From the NCBI GenBank assembly GCA_037893245.1, contig JBAIAA010000415.1:620001-684000 (forward strand): a stretch of 64,000 nt of DNA, given 5' to 3'. Position 1 is the stretch's first letter, and each line of letters starts with the position of its first letter. Source of the DNA: Crossaster papposus. Lineage: Eukaryota; Echinodermata; Asteroidea; Velatida; Solasteridae. This document shows, piece by piece, positions 47,056-58,173 of this stretch. The notes under the pieces were generated by a model. It made no database searches, was not told the DNA's origin, and worked only from the letters and a program-made list of their open reading frames with translations. The position numbers were made by a program, and so were the translations under genes.

Positions 47056-48572
47056 TACTAAAGGCACAAGTCCCCGGAATATTTACCCATCTGCCCCACT
47101 AGTGGCAATACAAAATGGGAGCAATTATCACGACAAGCTTTTTAAACATCATCGCTCAAGCTTTACTTCTGTACTCGTAGCTGTGCCACGCAAACAAATA
47201 CATGTACCTCCCACTCTCATTAAATTCAATATCGTGGACAGTTCGTGTTGTCATTTTTAAAGCTATAATAATAATGTAAAGACTTCTAGCCTATTTATAG
47301 ACGATTTTCTCTCTCACATTCTTATTCAAGTTTAGAGAATGGAATCAATTAGCGTGAAACTGATATGACTGCATATGCAATTTCCCGATTACCCAGAGCA
47401 TCTAGAATCCAAAATCTAGAATCCAAAATTTTCTGGAGCCCTTTAATAAGCGGGCCCCGGAACCACACACAGTATGGGCTTCGCGCTCCGCGCTCGCAGT
47501 GTCTACCCCCTAAAAATGTCCAAGTATTTATGTGCCCCCCCCCCCCCCCACCCCCCCCCCCCTTTACAAAATTCCTGCATCCGCCCCTGAATTCTGTCAC
47601 GTGTAAAATAGTAATATCTTAGTAAAAAAGTAATTCCTTATGCCGCGGACTTACGCACTGTCAAACTTTCGTAAAACTGTCATAAGCGAAATATTGCGCA
47701 GCAAACAAAAGTGGCGCAGCTTACGCAATATTTTGTGGCGCAACGGAGGGGCGTTAATGCCGGTTGGCGAGGCTCAGCGCGGAAGCGAGCGAACGCGAAT
47801 TCGACGTCAGGGGCAGTTTTCTCGATGCGAAATCGCAAAAGTTGAACACATTTTAACTTGGGCGCAGGAGGGGGGGTGGGCGGAGGGGGGGGCCTAACAA
47901 AGTGCGCCACCAACGTTGAAATGTATCTCATTCATTCTTCCACGCTCATGAGCCACACATCTCACACAGTAAATACGTATAGATCGCTACCTCGAAGCGC
48001 ACCATTGAAACACGTACAAATTTGCTCCGTGCTCGCTCCCCGAATTCAGTGATTTATACAACGTCCGCAAAGCCAGGTACACAGATCCAGGTACAACGTA
48101 TCCATGGAAAAAAATGAGTGGGTTCGAAGCACGATTTTTCACAATTTATCGATTATTATTGCCCTTTTTAGGGGAGGTATTTGTCAACGTCGTTTTAGTA
48201 TTTGTGCACAATCTCTACGTGCATCAACGGTACGTCAACGCTTAATTTTTTTCGACTGCTTTTTTCATTTTCAATACAATTTTTGTCATCGGATGATAAA
48301 AATTAAGGTAAATAACAACCTTTACAACTACAAAAGACAAGATGTTAAGATTGGATGCCAAAAACTCTTTATTTTTTGCGTGAGAAAATTGTTTCCCCCT
48401 ATTTTGAGAATGGACGATACATCAGCGTTTCGCAATCACAGTCTCGAAGGGCCCCCCTCCGCCCCCCCCCCCCCCCCCCCCCCCCCATTGCTTGGGCGAA
48501 TGTTCGCAGCAAATGCTTCGTGACGTCAAATTCGTATCGCAAAGTCGCTTTCGCGTGAAGTATGAACCAGCC
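47056..48572. other. No gene; poly-C tracts
   Basis: Poly-C runs at about 47536-47563 and 48462-48486, and a G-rich stretch at 47869-47892. Frames of 80-140 codons on both strands cross these runs and have no supporting features. The segment 47220-47370 resembles 30050-30190 (GACAGTTCGTGTTG, GGAATCAAYTAGCGTGAAA), another dispersed repeat. Confidence 0.5.
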
Positions 48573-49075
48573 AGTTAAGGGTGCACTACCCTAATTGAAG
48601 GGAGAATTTCTCCGCCAACTCATTAGCATGAAATGTGCCCCCCCCCCCACAATTTCTTTTGAAAAAGGATTCCGTTTGGTGAAAGAAATGGTGGGATTGT
48701 GTAAATATAGCATAGGATCAACTCCCTGGTTTTTTTAGCTTCAATCTGAGGGCAGACTTGACAAAATTACGGTTGAAAAATGGGTCCTATAATTGCCCTA
48801 GAACGTGGAGGGATGCCATTTGTAAAATGGCTGCTTGCAGGCTCGGGAAGTATCACTTTTCGGGAGGTGAGTTTCTTTTGGTGTGAATATAAAAAAATGT
48901 AATTGGCTAACCTACTAAAAATTGAAAAGAAATGGAAAGATAAGGACCAAGACAATAATCTGATTGTTGTTTGAGAAACCCCAGTGATGTCGGTGTGCAT
49001 GAAACTTGGTCGTGAACATTTTTGATTTTACACTGTTTTCAATGGGGCTTGAATTAGGCTGGTACACCCTTAACT
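48573..49075. mobile_element. 500 bp MITE with AGTTAAGGGTG ends
   Basis: AGTTAAGGGTGCACTACCCT at the left pairs with the inverse (AGGCTGGTACACCCTTAACT) at the right over about 25 bp. The interior is non-coding and includes a short poly-C run. The target duplication is unclear. Confidence 0.7.
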
Positions 49076-49286
49076 CCGATTAGGTTTCGTGAAATCCACT
49101 CAACTCTACCCTACCAGAAAAACAATCTGCTGTGCTTTTGTGTTGGAGGGCCGGCTCAGGCCCAGACAAAAATGTATGCAATAAAGAAAAAAGTGGCACC
49201 TGGACACTGATTATAATACATTTATTAACCTGAAAAATGTACAGAAATAAAAGAAAACCCACGCAATAAAAACATTTACCGCACGT

Positions 49287-49358
49287 AGGCCTGGGAGGGG
49301 TTCGAACCCCCGATCTTCTGTTTACGAGACAGACGCCTTACCACTTGGCCACCAAGCC
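49287..49358 (-). tRNA. tRNA-Thr (anticodon CGT)
   Basis: The 72-base minus-strand sequence folds into a full cloverleaf. The acceptor GGCTTGG pairs with CCAGGCC (one G-T pair). The D arm is GCC/GGC, the anticodon stem TCTGT/ACAGA with loop CTCGTAA, and the T arm GGGGG/CCCTC with loop TTCGAAC. The anticodon CGT reads ACG, threonine. A-box (TGGCCAAGTGG) and B-box (GGTTCGAACCC) promoters are intact, there is no intron, and a TTTTT terminator lies about 15 bases downstream. The sequence closely follows the animal tRNA-Thr(CGT) pattern. It looks functional, with no CCA encoded, as expected for a nuclear gene. Confidence 0.93.
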
Positions 49359-50007
49359 ATGCATTACGTGAAGGGGGAATTCTTTGAATATTAAACAATA
49401 TAGCGTAATAACCTCAGTCAATAATTGTACATTTGTTAACTTGTATACAATTAATATATAGAAAATAAGATTCAATTACCCATACTACAACATAATCTAA
49501 AATAATTTCAAAAATAGAAATGTTCTAACATTCTTTGTTCAAAACCATTAGGCTTTATTTAGACCATTACAATTTATCAATTTTAACGAGCCTGTTGGTC
49601 AAAGGTCAATAGTGAATGTTCTAAACTTCGCGGGAACTTTTGCATCTCGCGAATTTAGCAATTTTGGGTAGACACCCTCCCAAGTTGGCGATAAAAAGCA
49701 AGCAAATGGTGTGTGTGTTTCTCGTATTTTCCCCCCAAAAATGCCCGATTTTAAAGTTCTTTTTACCGGCCTGAGTGACCTTATTCTAGTTCCAGTCTGC
49801 CAGTGCCACTGCCGCACTGAACGGAGAATCCCGGCTCTTCCTCACACTCGTCTCGCAAGTCACACACTCGTCGCAAAAGTCACAGACCTCAGTTTTGACA
49901 CCAGTGCCTGGCAGTGGCACCGGCCGCTCTACTCGCTAGAGTAGCGGGCACGGCGTAGCCCAGGTTGGACGACGTCTTCATCATTGCACTACGACACTGT
50001 ATGAGGT
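49359..50007. other. No gene seen
   Basis: AT-rich to 49600, then mixed sequence with a short inverted pair (CAGTCTGCCAGTGCCACTGC region and GCCTGGCAGTGGCAC, about 49790-49925). No protein-coding evidence. Confidence 0.5.
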
Positions 50008-51236
50008 TAGACCGAGTTACTGGCCTCTAGTTATCGCTTTTTTAACATTTGGGCATTATCTTGCGCTACTACACATGTACTAGAGGCCGAGCCAGAAGAT
50101 ATCGAAATCTAGAAAGCTCTAGAAAGTGGTTCAAAATGTCGCAAAAATCCACACAAATACTTGACAACATACCTCTAAATCGTCTAAATAGCCTTCCATA
50201 TGTGTCCATGCAGAACCTGACTGGCTTTGGGGTACTCACGATCAATTCTTGACGTGCAAATTAAGGAAATTCGATGGCAGTTTCCCTGCGACTAAAAATA
50301 CTAATACTGAACTTCTGCTGTAGCCATCTTGGAAGTTGCATTGTGGGATGCCTGTGACGTCACAGGCCAAAGTCTATCGATCGTACCGTGTCGTACTCGT
50401 AGTCGTACTCGTAAACAAGCGCGCGGCCGGGTTGCAGCAGCGACTGTTTCATGACATGGTACAAGCTGTGTGTACTAGTGGCTGCGTGACGTGCTGAGGA
50501 GACCCACTCGCTCTGCGCTGGCGCACAACGTTTGCATTCGAGCGCAGCGTTGCCCACAATATAAAGTGTACGGTCGAGTACGAGTTTAATTATTGGCACT
50601 ACCGAACTCTCGTCAAAACTTCGTGAATTCTCGAACGACCGAGACTGCCAACTCGCTGCCAATATTAAACTCGTACTCGACCGTACACTTTATATTGTGG
50701 GCAACGCTGCGCTCGAATGCAAACGTTGTGCGCCAGCGCAGAGCGCGTGGGTCTCCTCAGCTCAGCACGCAGCCACTAGTACACACAGCTTGTACCATGT
50801 CATGAAACAGTCGCTGCTGCAACCCGGCCGCGCGCTTGTTTACGAGTACGACTACGAGTACGACACGGTACGATCGATAGACTTTGGCCTGTGACGTCAC
50901 AGGCATCCCACAATGCAACTTCCAAGATGGCTACAGCAGAAGTTCAGTATTAGTATTTTTAGTCGCAGGGAAACTGCCATCGAATTTCCTTAATTTGCAC
51001 GTCAAGAATTGATCGTGAGTACCCCCAAGCCAGTCAGGTTCTGCATGGACACATATGGAAGGCTATTTAGACGATTTAGAGGTATGTTGTCAAGTATTTG
51101 TGTGGATTTTTGCGACATTTTGAACCACTTTCTAGAGCTTTCTAGATTTCGATATCTTCTGGCTCGGCCTCTAGTAGCGCAAGATAATGCCCAAATGTTA
51201 AAAAAGCGATAACTAGAGGCCAGTAACTCGGTCTAG
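50008..51236. repeat. 1.23 kb palindrome beside the minisatellite
   Basis: The left arm 50008-50597 and right arm 50658-51236 are near-perfect inverted copies separated by a 60 bp loop. TAGACCGAGTTACTGGCCTC starts the left arm and its inverse ends the right. Differences are few single-base changes and small indels (for example ACTACACATGTACTAGAG against CTAGTAGCG). The inner arm is GC-rich with CpG-dense sequence and a near-perfect CRE-like TGACGTCAC. It can form a long hairpin as RNA. Frames of up to 100 codons occur identically in both arms and are not supported as proteins. Confidence 0.9.
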
Positions 51237-51297
51237 TATGAGGTATGCTAAATTTCCATGCTGTAAATTGTGCGCACAAATTTAAACTTGTCTAAAT

Positions 51298-54200
51298 GAC
51301 CGTTGAGACAAGTCGACCGTTGAGACAGGTCGACCGTTGAGACAGGTCGACCGTTGAGACAGGTCGACCGTTGAGACAGGTCGACCGTTGAGACAGGTCG
51401 ACCGTTGAGACAGGTCGACCGTTGAGACAGGTCGACCGTTGAGACAGGTCGACCGTTGAGACAGGTCGACCGTTGAGACAGGTCGACCGTTGAGACAGGT
51501 CGACCGTTGAGACAGGTCGACCGTTGAGACAGGTCGACCGTTGAGACAGGTCGACCGTTGAGACAGGTCGACCGTTGAGACAGGTCGACCGTTGAGACAG
51601 GTCGACCGTTGAGACAGGTCGACCGTTGAGACAGGTCGACCGTTGAGACAGGTCGACCGTTGAGACAGGTCGACCGTTGAGACAGGTCGACCGTTGAGAC
51701 AGGTCGACCGTTGAGACAGGTCGACCGTTGAGACAGGTCGACCGTTGAGACAGGTCGACCGTTGAGACAGGTCGACCGTTGAGACAGGTCGACCGTTGAG
51801 ACAGGTCGACCGTTGAGACAGGTCGACCGTTGAGACAGGTCGACCGTTGAGACAGGTCGACCGTTGAGACAGGTCGACCGTTGAGACAGGTCGACCGTTG
51901 AGACAGGTCGACCGTTGAGACAGGTCGACCGTTGAGACAGGTCGACCGTTGAGACAGGTCGACCGTTGAGACAGGTCGACCGTTGAGACAGGTCGACCGT
52001 TGAGACAGGTCGACCGTTGAGACAGGTCGACCGTTGAGACAGGTCGACCGTTGAGACAGGTCGACCGTTGAGACAGGTCGACCGTTGAGACAGGTCGACC
52101 GTTGAGACAGGTCGACCGTTGAGACAGGTCGACCGTTGAGACAGGTCGACCGTTGAGACAGGTCGACCGTTGAGACAGGTCGACCGTTGAGACAGGTCGA
52201 CCGTTGAGACAGGTCGACCGTTGAGACAGGTCGACCGTTGAGACAGGTCGACCGTTGAGACAGGTCGACCGTTGAGACAGGTCGACCGTTGAGACAGGTC
52301 GACCGTTGAGACAGGTCGACCGTTGAGACAGGTCGACCGTTGAGACAGGTCGACCGTTGAGACAGGTCGACCGTTGAGACAGGTCGACCGTTGAGACAAG
52401 TCGACCGTTGAGACAAGTCGACCGTTGAGACAAGTCGACCGTTGAGACAAGTCGACCGTTGAGACAAGTCGACCGTTGAGACAAGTCGACCGTTGAGACA
52501 AGTCGACCGTTGAGACAAGTCGACCGTTGAGACAAGTCGACCGTTGAGACAAGTCGACCGTTGAGACAAGTCGACCGTTGAGACAAGTCGACCGTTGAGA
52601 CAAGTCGACCGTTGAGACAAGTCGACCGTTGAGACAAGTCGACCGTTGAGACAAGTCGACCGTTGAGACAAGTCGACCGTTGAGACAAGTCGACCGTTGA
52701 GACAAGTCGACCGTTGAGACAAGTCGACCGTTGAGACAAGTCGACCGTTGAGACAAGTCGACCGTTGAGACAAGTCGACCGTTGAGACAAGTCGACCGTT
52801 GAGACAAGTCGACCGTTGAGACAAGTCGACCGTTGAGACAAGTCGACCGTTGAGACAAGTCGACCGTTGAGACAAGTCGACCGTTGAGACAAGTCGACCG
52901 TTGAGACAAGTCGACCGTTGAGACAAGTCGACCGTTGAGACAAGTCGACCGTTGAGACAAGTCGACCGTTGAGACAAGTCGACCGTTGAGACAAGTCGAC
53001 CGTTGAGACAAGTCGACCGTTGAGACAAGTCGACCGTTGAGACAAGTCGACCGTTGAGACAAGTCGACCGTTGAGACAAGTCGACCGTTGAGACAAGTCG
53101 ACCGTTGCGACAAGTCGACCGTTGCGACAAGTCGACCGTTGCGACAAGTCGACCGTTGCGACAAGTCGACCGTTGCGACAAGTCGACCGTTGCGACAAGT
53201 CGACCGTTGCGACAAGTCGACCGTTGCGACAAGTCGACCGTTGAGACAAGTCGACCGTTGAGACAAGTCGACCGTTGAGACAAGTCGACCGTTGAGACAA
53301 GTCGACCGTTGAGACAAGTCGACCGTTGAGACAAGTCGACCGTTGAGACAAGTCGACCGTTGAGACAAGTCGACCGTTGAGACAAGTCGACCGTTGAGAC
53401 AAGTCGACCGTTGAGACAAGTCGACCGTTGCGACAAGTCGACCGTTGCGACAAGTCGACCGTTGCGACAAGTCGACCGTTGCGACAAGTCGACCGTTGCG
53501 ACAAGTCGACCGTTGCGACAAGTCGACCGTTGCGACAAGTCGACCGTTGCGACAAGTCGACCGTTGCGACAAGTCGACCGTTGCGACAAGTCGACCGTTG
53601 CGACAAGTCGACCGTTGAGACAAGTCGACCGTTGAGACAAGTCGACCGTTGAGACAAGTCGACCGTTGAGACAAGTCGACCGTTGAGACAAGTCGACCGT
53701 TGAGACAAGTCGACCGTTGAGACAAGTCGACCGTTGAGACAAGTCGACCGTTGAGACAAGTCGACCGTTGAGACAAGTCGACCGTTGAGACAAGTCGACC
53801 GTTGAGACAAGTCGACCGTTGAGACAAGTCGACCGTTGAGACAAGTCGACCGTTGAGACAAGTCGACCGTTGAGACAAGTCGACCGTTGAGACAAGTCGA
53901 CCGTTGAGACAAGTCGACCGTTGAGACAAGTCGACCGTTGAGACAAGTCGACCGTTGAGACAAGTCGACCGTTGAGACAAGTCGACCGTTGAGACAAGTC
54001 GACCGTTGAGACAAGTCGACCGTTGAGACAAGTCGACCGTTGAGACAAGTCGACCGTTGAGACAAGTCGACCGTTGAGACAAGTCGACCGTTGAGACAAG
54101 TCGACCGTTGAGACAAGTCGACCGTTGAGACAAGTCGACCGTTGAGACAAGTCGACCGTTGAGACAAGTCGACCGTTGAGACAAGTCGACCGTTGAGACA

Positions 54201-54396
54201 AGTCGACCGTTGAGACAAGTCGACCGTTGAGACAAGTCGACCGTTGAGACAAGTCGACCGTTGAGACAAGTCGACCGTTGAGACAAGTCGACCGTTGAGA
54301 CAAGTCGACCGTTGAGACAAGTCGACCGTTGAGACAAGTCGACCGTTGAGACAAGTCGACCGTTGAGACAAGTCGACCGTTGAGACAAGTCGAGAC
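51298..54396. repeat. 17 bp minisatellite, about 182 units
   Basis: The unit GACCGTTGAGACAAGTC repeats without interruption over 3.1 kb. Every unit junction carries GTCGAC (SalI site). Variants lie in blocks: GACAGGTC units from about 51320 to 52388, GACAAGTC units thereafter, and two islands of GCGACAAGTC units (8 at about 53103-53235, 11 at about 53426-53610). The reverse complement has no stop in any frame, so three overlapping frames of more than 1000 codons exist on the minus strand. They all encode the same 17-residue periodic peptide and result from repeat arithmetic. The block pattern indicates expansion by unequal exchange or slippage. Confidence 0.97.
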
Positions 54397-54490
54397 AAAA
54401 ATAAAAATTACGCAATGGTCGGTCTAATGCGTGCGTGAACGGTTCCGAATCCCAAACTGCATGCGCAACAGCGCATCAAAAACGAAGTCA

Positions 54491-54650
54491 CCGTGCACGG
54501 TACGGCCTCGTTGACCGACCGGGAATGGGATATTAAAGTTGGCGCACAGGCCCGGCAAAATACGATGCCACCGTGCACAGTTCGGCTACGTTGGCCGGGG
54601 ATAAGTGCGCACACAGGCCCGGCAAAAAAACGAACGATGTGCACGGACAA
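54491..54650. repeat. Imperfect direct duplication
   Basis: CCGTGCACGGTACGGC...GCACAGGCCCGGCAAAA at about 54491-54560 recurs as CCGTGCACAGTTCGGC...CACACAGGCCCGGCAAAA at about 54572-54628. No gene. Confidence 0.6.
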
Positions 54651-54942
54651 TCACACTACGCTATATCGGCTCTGTAATATGCAAGATATGTAAAAAGCAG
54701 ATATGTAATGCCCAATGTACATGTACAGTACCTCTCAGTAATACAAGGTATTTTAACCCAGTTTTCAATGGGATAGCACCATCATTTTCCTAAACTAAAG
54801 GCAAAGCAGCTAAACCTACATGTATCATCTCGCCCAGCGGCAACCCCAGCCTTATAAAAAATAGAAAAAACCTCGTGTATCGTAACTCCCAAACGGCGAT
54901 CAGCCGTCGTCAAAATCCCCGCTACTATCCCAAAAGCATGCG

Positions 54943-55070
54943 AGTCGACTTGTCTCAACGGTCGACTTGTATTTCCATTTATCGGACATACGGTCGAGTT
55001 GTCTCAACGGGCGAGTTGTCTCAACGGTTGACTTGTCCCGAGTCGAGTTGTCTCAACGGTCGACTTGTTT
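54943..55070. repeat. Minisatellite units in inverse orientation
   Basis: Five to six degenerate units of GTCGACTTGTCTCAACG, the reverse complement of the large array's unit, lie 550 bp beyond its right end. They are separated by a short unrelated stretch. GTCGAGTTG and GGCGAGTTG variants appear that are absent from the main array. Confidence 0.85.
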
Positions 55071-55099
55071 GACCCCCTGACCGAGTATGACTATGATTG

Positions 55100-55290
55100 A
55101 GCTTGGGCGATTACCACTGATTTAGTGATTACCACTGTCAAGCGCAATTTTGATACTTTGCGCAAGTTTAAACTAATTGTAACTTGTGCGCGCACGTTTC
55201 AAACTTGCGCAATTATTTCCGAAGCACACAAATGTCACTGCACAATTTAAATTTGTGCGCGCACGTTATAATTTGCGTAAAGGTGATCGG
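55100..55290. repeat. Repeated TTGTGCGCGCACGTT words
   Basis: AACTTGTGCGCGCACGTTTC and AATTTGTGCGCGCACGTTAT occur 80 bp apart, with several TTTGCGCAA words. A similar TTGTGCGCACAAATTTAAAC lies just left of the minisatellite at 51269. Confidence 0.6.
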
Positions 55291-55423
55291 GGTTAATTGA
55301 CAAAAAACGTTGCGCAAATTTGGCCGGACCACACTGCAACATTTTCACGTTGCTGTTGTTGTTATTATTATATTATATCTTTCCTCAACGTACGAAATAT
55401 TAAAATACTCCTCCTACTCGGTA

Positions 55424-55618
55424 CAACTATAGAATGCAGGGCCACTCAACCCCTCTCGACTTTATTTACCCTATCACATAAAATGGAGGGGCCCTGTATT
55501 CTATGGATGGGGCCGGGTTTGGGGTATACAGGGTTAGGGTTAGGGTTAGGGTCAGTTCATTATATGTCCTAGGGTAAATAAAGTCGAGAGGGGTTGAGTG
55601 GCCCTGCATTCTATAGTT
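55424..55618. repeat. Inverted repeat with TTAGGG tract in its loop
   Basis: Arms of about 48 bp (AACTATAGAATGCAGGGCCA onward at 55425; inverse ending about 55617) flank a loop that contains GGGTTAGGGTTAGGGTTAGG at 55531-55550 and a second internal TATTCTATGG copy. Confidence 0.85.
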
Positions 55619-55639
55619 ACTCCGATACTGAAGTGCTTT

Positions 55640-56060
55640 GGAGTCCTAACTCCCTCACGGCTTTTACTAGAAAGTATCCTGAATCCGCCACAGTCCACCA
55701 ATTTTGGTTTGCAAAAACTGCTGGTGTCCTGAGTCCATCAGACTCCACCAGTATGCATTCTGGAGAGATCCTAAGTCCATCATACTCCACCATCAAAAGT
55801 TTGATGGACTGTGACGGATTCAGGATACCTAGGTGGCATACAAAAAATTGCAGTGCGTTTCTCCATAGAGTCCATCACAGTCCATCACCTGAATTTCTGT
55901 ATCCTGAATCCATCACACTCCTGCAGTAACGCTAGGCTTAAAATCCTCAATCCATCACACTCCTCCAGTTGGTTCAATATGGAGGTATCCTGAATCCGCT
56001 AAAATCCTCCAAAACAGGAAATGGATTTTGATGGACTCAGGGTGGTTAGGGTTAAACAAG
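55640..56060. repeat. Cluster of ATCCTGAATCC inverted and direct words
   Basis: TATCCTGAATCCGCCACAGT at 55674 pairs with the inverse at about 55810-55830. Further direct copies of CTGAATCCATCACACTCC follow at 55900, 55945 and 55990. It is a non-coding, probably decayed foldback element. Confidence 0.65.
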
Positions 56061-57164
56061 AGCAAAGAATACAATTATTCTTCACTTCCCTATCTGCATA
56101 TTATTGGAATCCTGGGTCGTCTCGTACATGTACAGTACGTTCAATTTTTACATTGCAAATATGCCTCTAATTCTAAACCACCTCAAGGCTCAACGAAATA
56201 AATGTAAGATATTGATTTTTTCTTTTGAAGAAGATGACCCTTACAAACCAGGTAAATGTGGGGATTTTAAGGGGTGGGATCTGGATGCTGGATGGATTGG
56301 TCTTCTCAGTGTGGAATGGAAATATGGGATGATTACAAAAAGCATTTTACTTATAGTCAAAAGAGGTGCAGTTTGAGTCAAAGTAGAGCGCTGCTGCGTT
56401 TGCTGGTCGAATTATGAAGTCAAGTACATGTACACAGTATGGTGCGCAAGTTGACATTTGCGTGCGCTAGTTGCGGCACAATAATTGGGTGTGCTCAAGT
56501 TAGAACTTGCACACAGTATCCAAATTACGCTTGACACGACTCACATTTGGCTGGCCTCGGGCACCCGGGTGTGATTATATTACAGTACTACAGTACATTA
56601 TGGCATTCATGCCAGGGTTCTAGGACCTTTTTAGTGCCGGGTAAATTATCAGATTGTGAAAGTCTAGCTAAGTTAATAAAATAAATTATTACATGAACAT
56701 GATTATTGTGACTTTGTATCTCCTCTCTTCCTTTTGTGCCCATAATTTGATTTAAAAACAATTTAAAAAAAAATAATAATAAAATAAAATTGTGCCGGGC
56801 GGCACAGCAAATATGTACCCAAGAGCAGGGCGAAAATTTGCAGTACCGGGTGGTACCGCCCACTGTGGCTAGAACCCTGATTTATGCCGAGGCCATTTCA
56901 AGCACATTGAGTGGGATAGTTACTGACTGAATTACATGTATGAGCATCAGTTCGGTTAGCTTCATGGATATTGGCAGACATTAGCTTGAGTTATACACTG
57001 TTGTTCATTGTTCATTGTTCATGTTATTTCCACAGCGTCACACATTTTGATTGTGGCAATTATACAAAAAACTTGGTCCTTGATATATAGAAAGTGAAAC
57101 TTTAGGGAGCCACTCAGTATTCACTAAGAAGCAAAGCTTGTAATCGTGGGCCCCTTACAAGTTT
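56061..57164. other. No gene seen upstream of timeless
   Basis: Short frames only. TACATGTACA-type words are frequent. The timeless promoter should lie between here and 57790, but no TATA box or CpG island can be claimed. Confidence 0.45.
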
Positions 57165-57458
57165 AAAGGGATCGTATACGTTTGGTAATTACTAAAAAAA
57201 TTAATGGCAATAAAAACTTACTTGGTAAGAAGTACAGCAGCTTTGGATAGTATAATGCATTTTCAGAAACTTTTTACTTCGAAGTACTTTTCTCAGATTA
57301 TTATTCCTGCGTCGACATAACCGCTCCAGATTTCCGGCAATATCTAAAAATCGCTACCACCTTTTGAAATGAAATTTTTACAGGTTAGTTTTATGGTATA
57401 TATCTATAGGATTGAAACAAACAGTGGGTTCCAATTACCAAACGAATACGATCCCTTT
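57165..57458. mobile_element. 294 bp MITE upstream of timeless
   Basis: AAAGGGATCGTATACGTTTG at the left pairs with the inverse (CAAACGAATACGATCCCTTT) at the right, followed in both arms by GTAATT. The interior is non-coding. It lies about 330 bp upstream of the timeless start codon. Confidence 0.8.
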
Positions 57459-57790
57459 TCGGTCACTTCCTGTTTTCCACAGTCACTGCCATTGTTAACA
57501 CAGTAAAAAATATTCGCGAGGTGAATTGGGGAAGCTACGTTTAGGGTTAATATACATGTACATTGTATCTCATCAGTTGGATTCCAAGCCCAACCGTTAG
57601 TTTCAAACACTTTATTTTTGTGGCAAATATATAGAATTGTCATCACTGTAAAATAAATGCTCCAAATTGTTTTTTTGTTTTCCCAGCTTTTTGTTTAGTG
57701 TGTGATTCCAGGTGCTCCTGCACCAGATCGTTCACGAACATTTTAACGTTTTTGCGTCATTTGTCTTCGACTCCTTGGGCATGAAACAAG

Positions 57791-57896
57791 ATGATGGAGT
57801 CAATGTACCCGACCATGAATGTGGAGCTTCTGTCGGCCTGCAGTGCTCTGGGCTGCTTAGAAGGGACAACCTACCAGAAGGAACCCGACTGCCTCG
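57791..57896 (+). CDS. timeless: TIMELESS, first coding exon
   Basis: The ATG at 57791 follows an in-frame stop (57782) and starts a frame whose residues 10-35 include [16 protein letters not shown] and KEPDCL. The conserved animal TIMELESS N-terminus has the same order: leucine-rich helix, ALG-x-LEG, then KEPDCLE. The exon ends in phase 1 at CTCG/GTGAGA. A second ATG follows directly at 57794, and the exact start among these is not decidable. TIMELESS acts in the nucleus with TIPIN in the fork protection complex. It stabilises paused replication forks and supports the ATR-CHK1 checkpoint and sister cohesion. This is the family related to yeast Tof1/Swi1, not the insect circadian paralogue. 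Confidence 0.93.
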
Positions 57897-57933
57897 GTGA
57901 GATTGGCTAGCTTTATAATTGAGTTTTGTTTTT

Positions 57934-58173
57934 TTAACCAGTTCGCGCCGGGATTATTTAAACATCACCGAGCCGACGTGCGGGACTATTTTTAACGAAA
58001 CTCCATCAGAGGAGGGTTCAGGCCGATAGTACCGGGAAGCACACCCACACATTTCCGGCCTTGCTTGCTGCTGACAGACATTTTCGGCTTTGCTCGTGGC
58101 GTGTTTATGCGTCATCCGTTTAGAAACTGGGGAAAACTTTGCGTTTATACGTCATTCCTCGCGAACTGGTTAA
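57934..58173. mobile_element. 240 bp MITE in timeless intron 1
   Basis: Starts TTAACCAGTTCGCGCCGG and ends CGCGAACTGGTTAA. Copies lie at 63070-63310 (same orientation) and from 63922 (opposite orientation, cut by the window end). It is CpG-rich compared with the surrounding AT-rich intron. The ends start and finish with TTAA. It has no coding capacity. Confidence 0.88.

Noticed and set aside
51248..54415. Open frames of more than 1000 codons on the minus strand read as a giant repetitive protein
   Set aside because: All three minus frames are equally open because the 17 bp unit lacks stops in every frame. There is no unique N-terminal domain, splice signal or codon bias, so a minisatellite explains it.
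54943..55070. CRISPR-like array (also considered for 51298-54396)
   Set aside because: Units are directly adjacent without unique spacers, and the window is plainly animal nuclear DNA.
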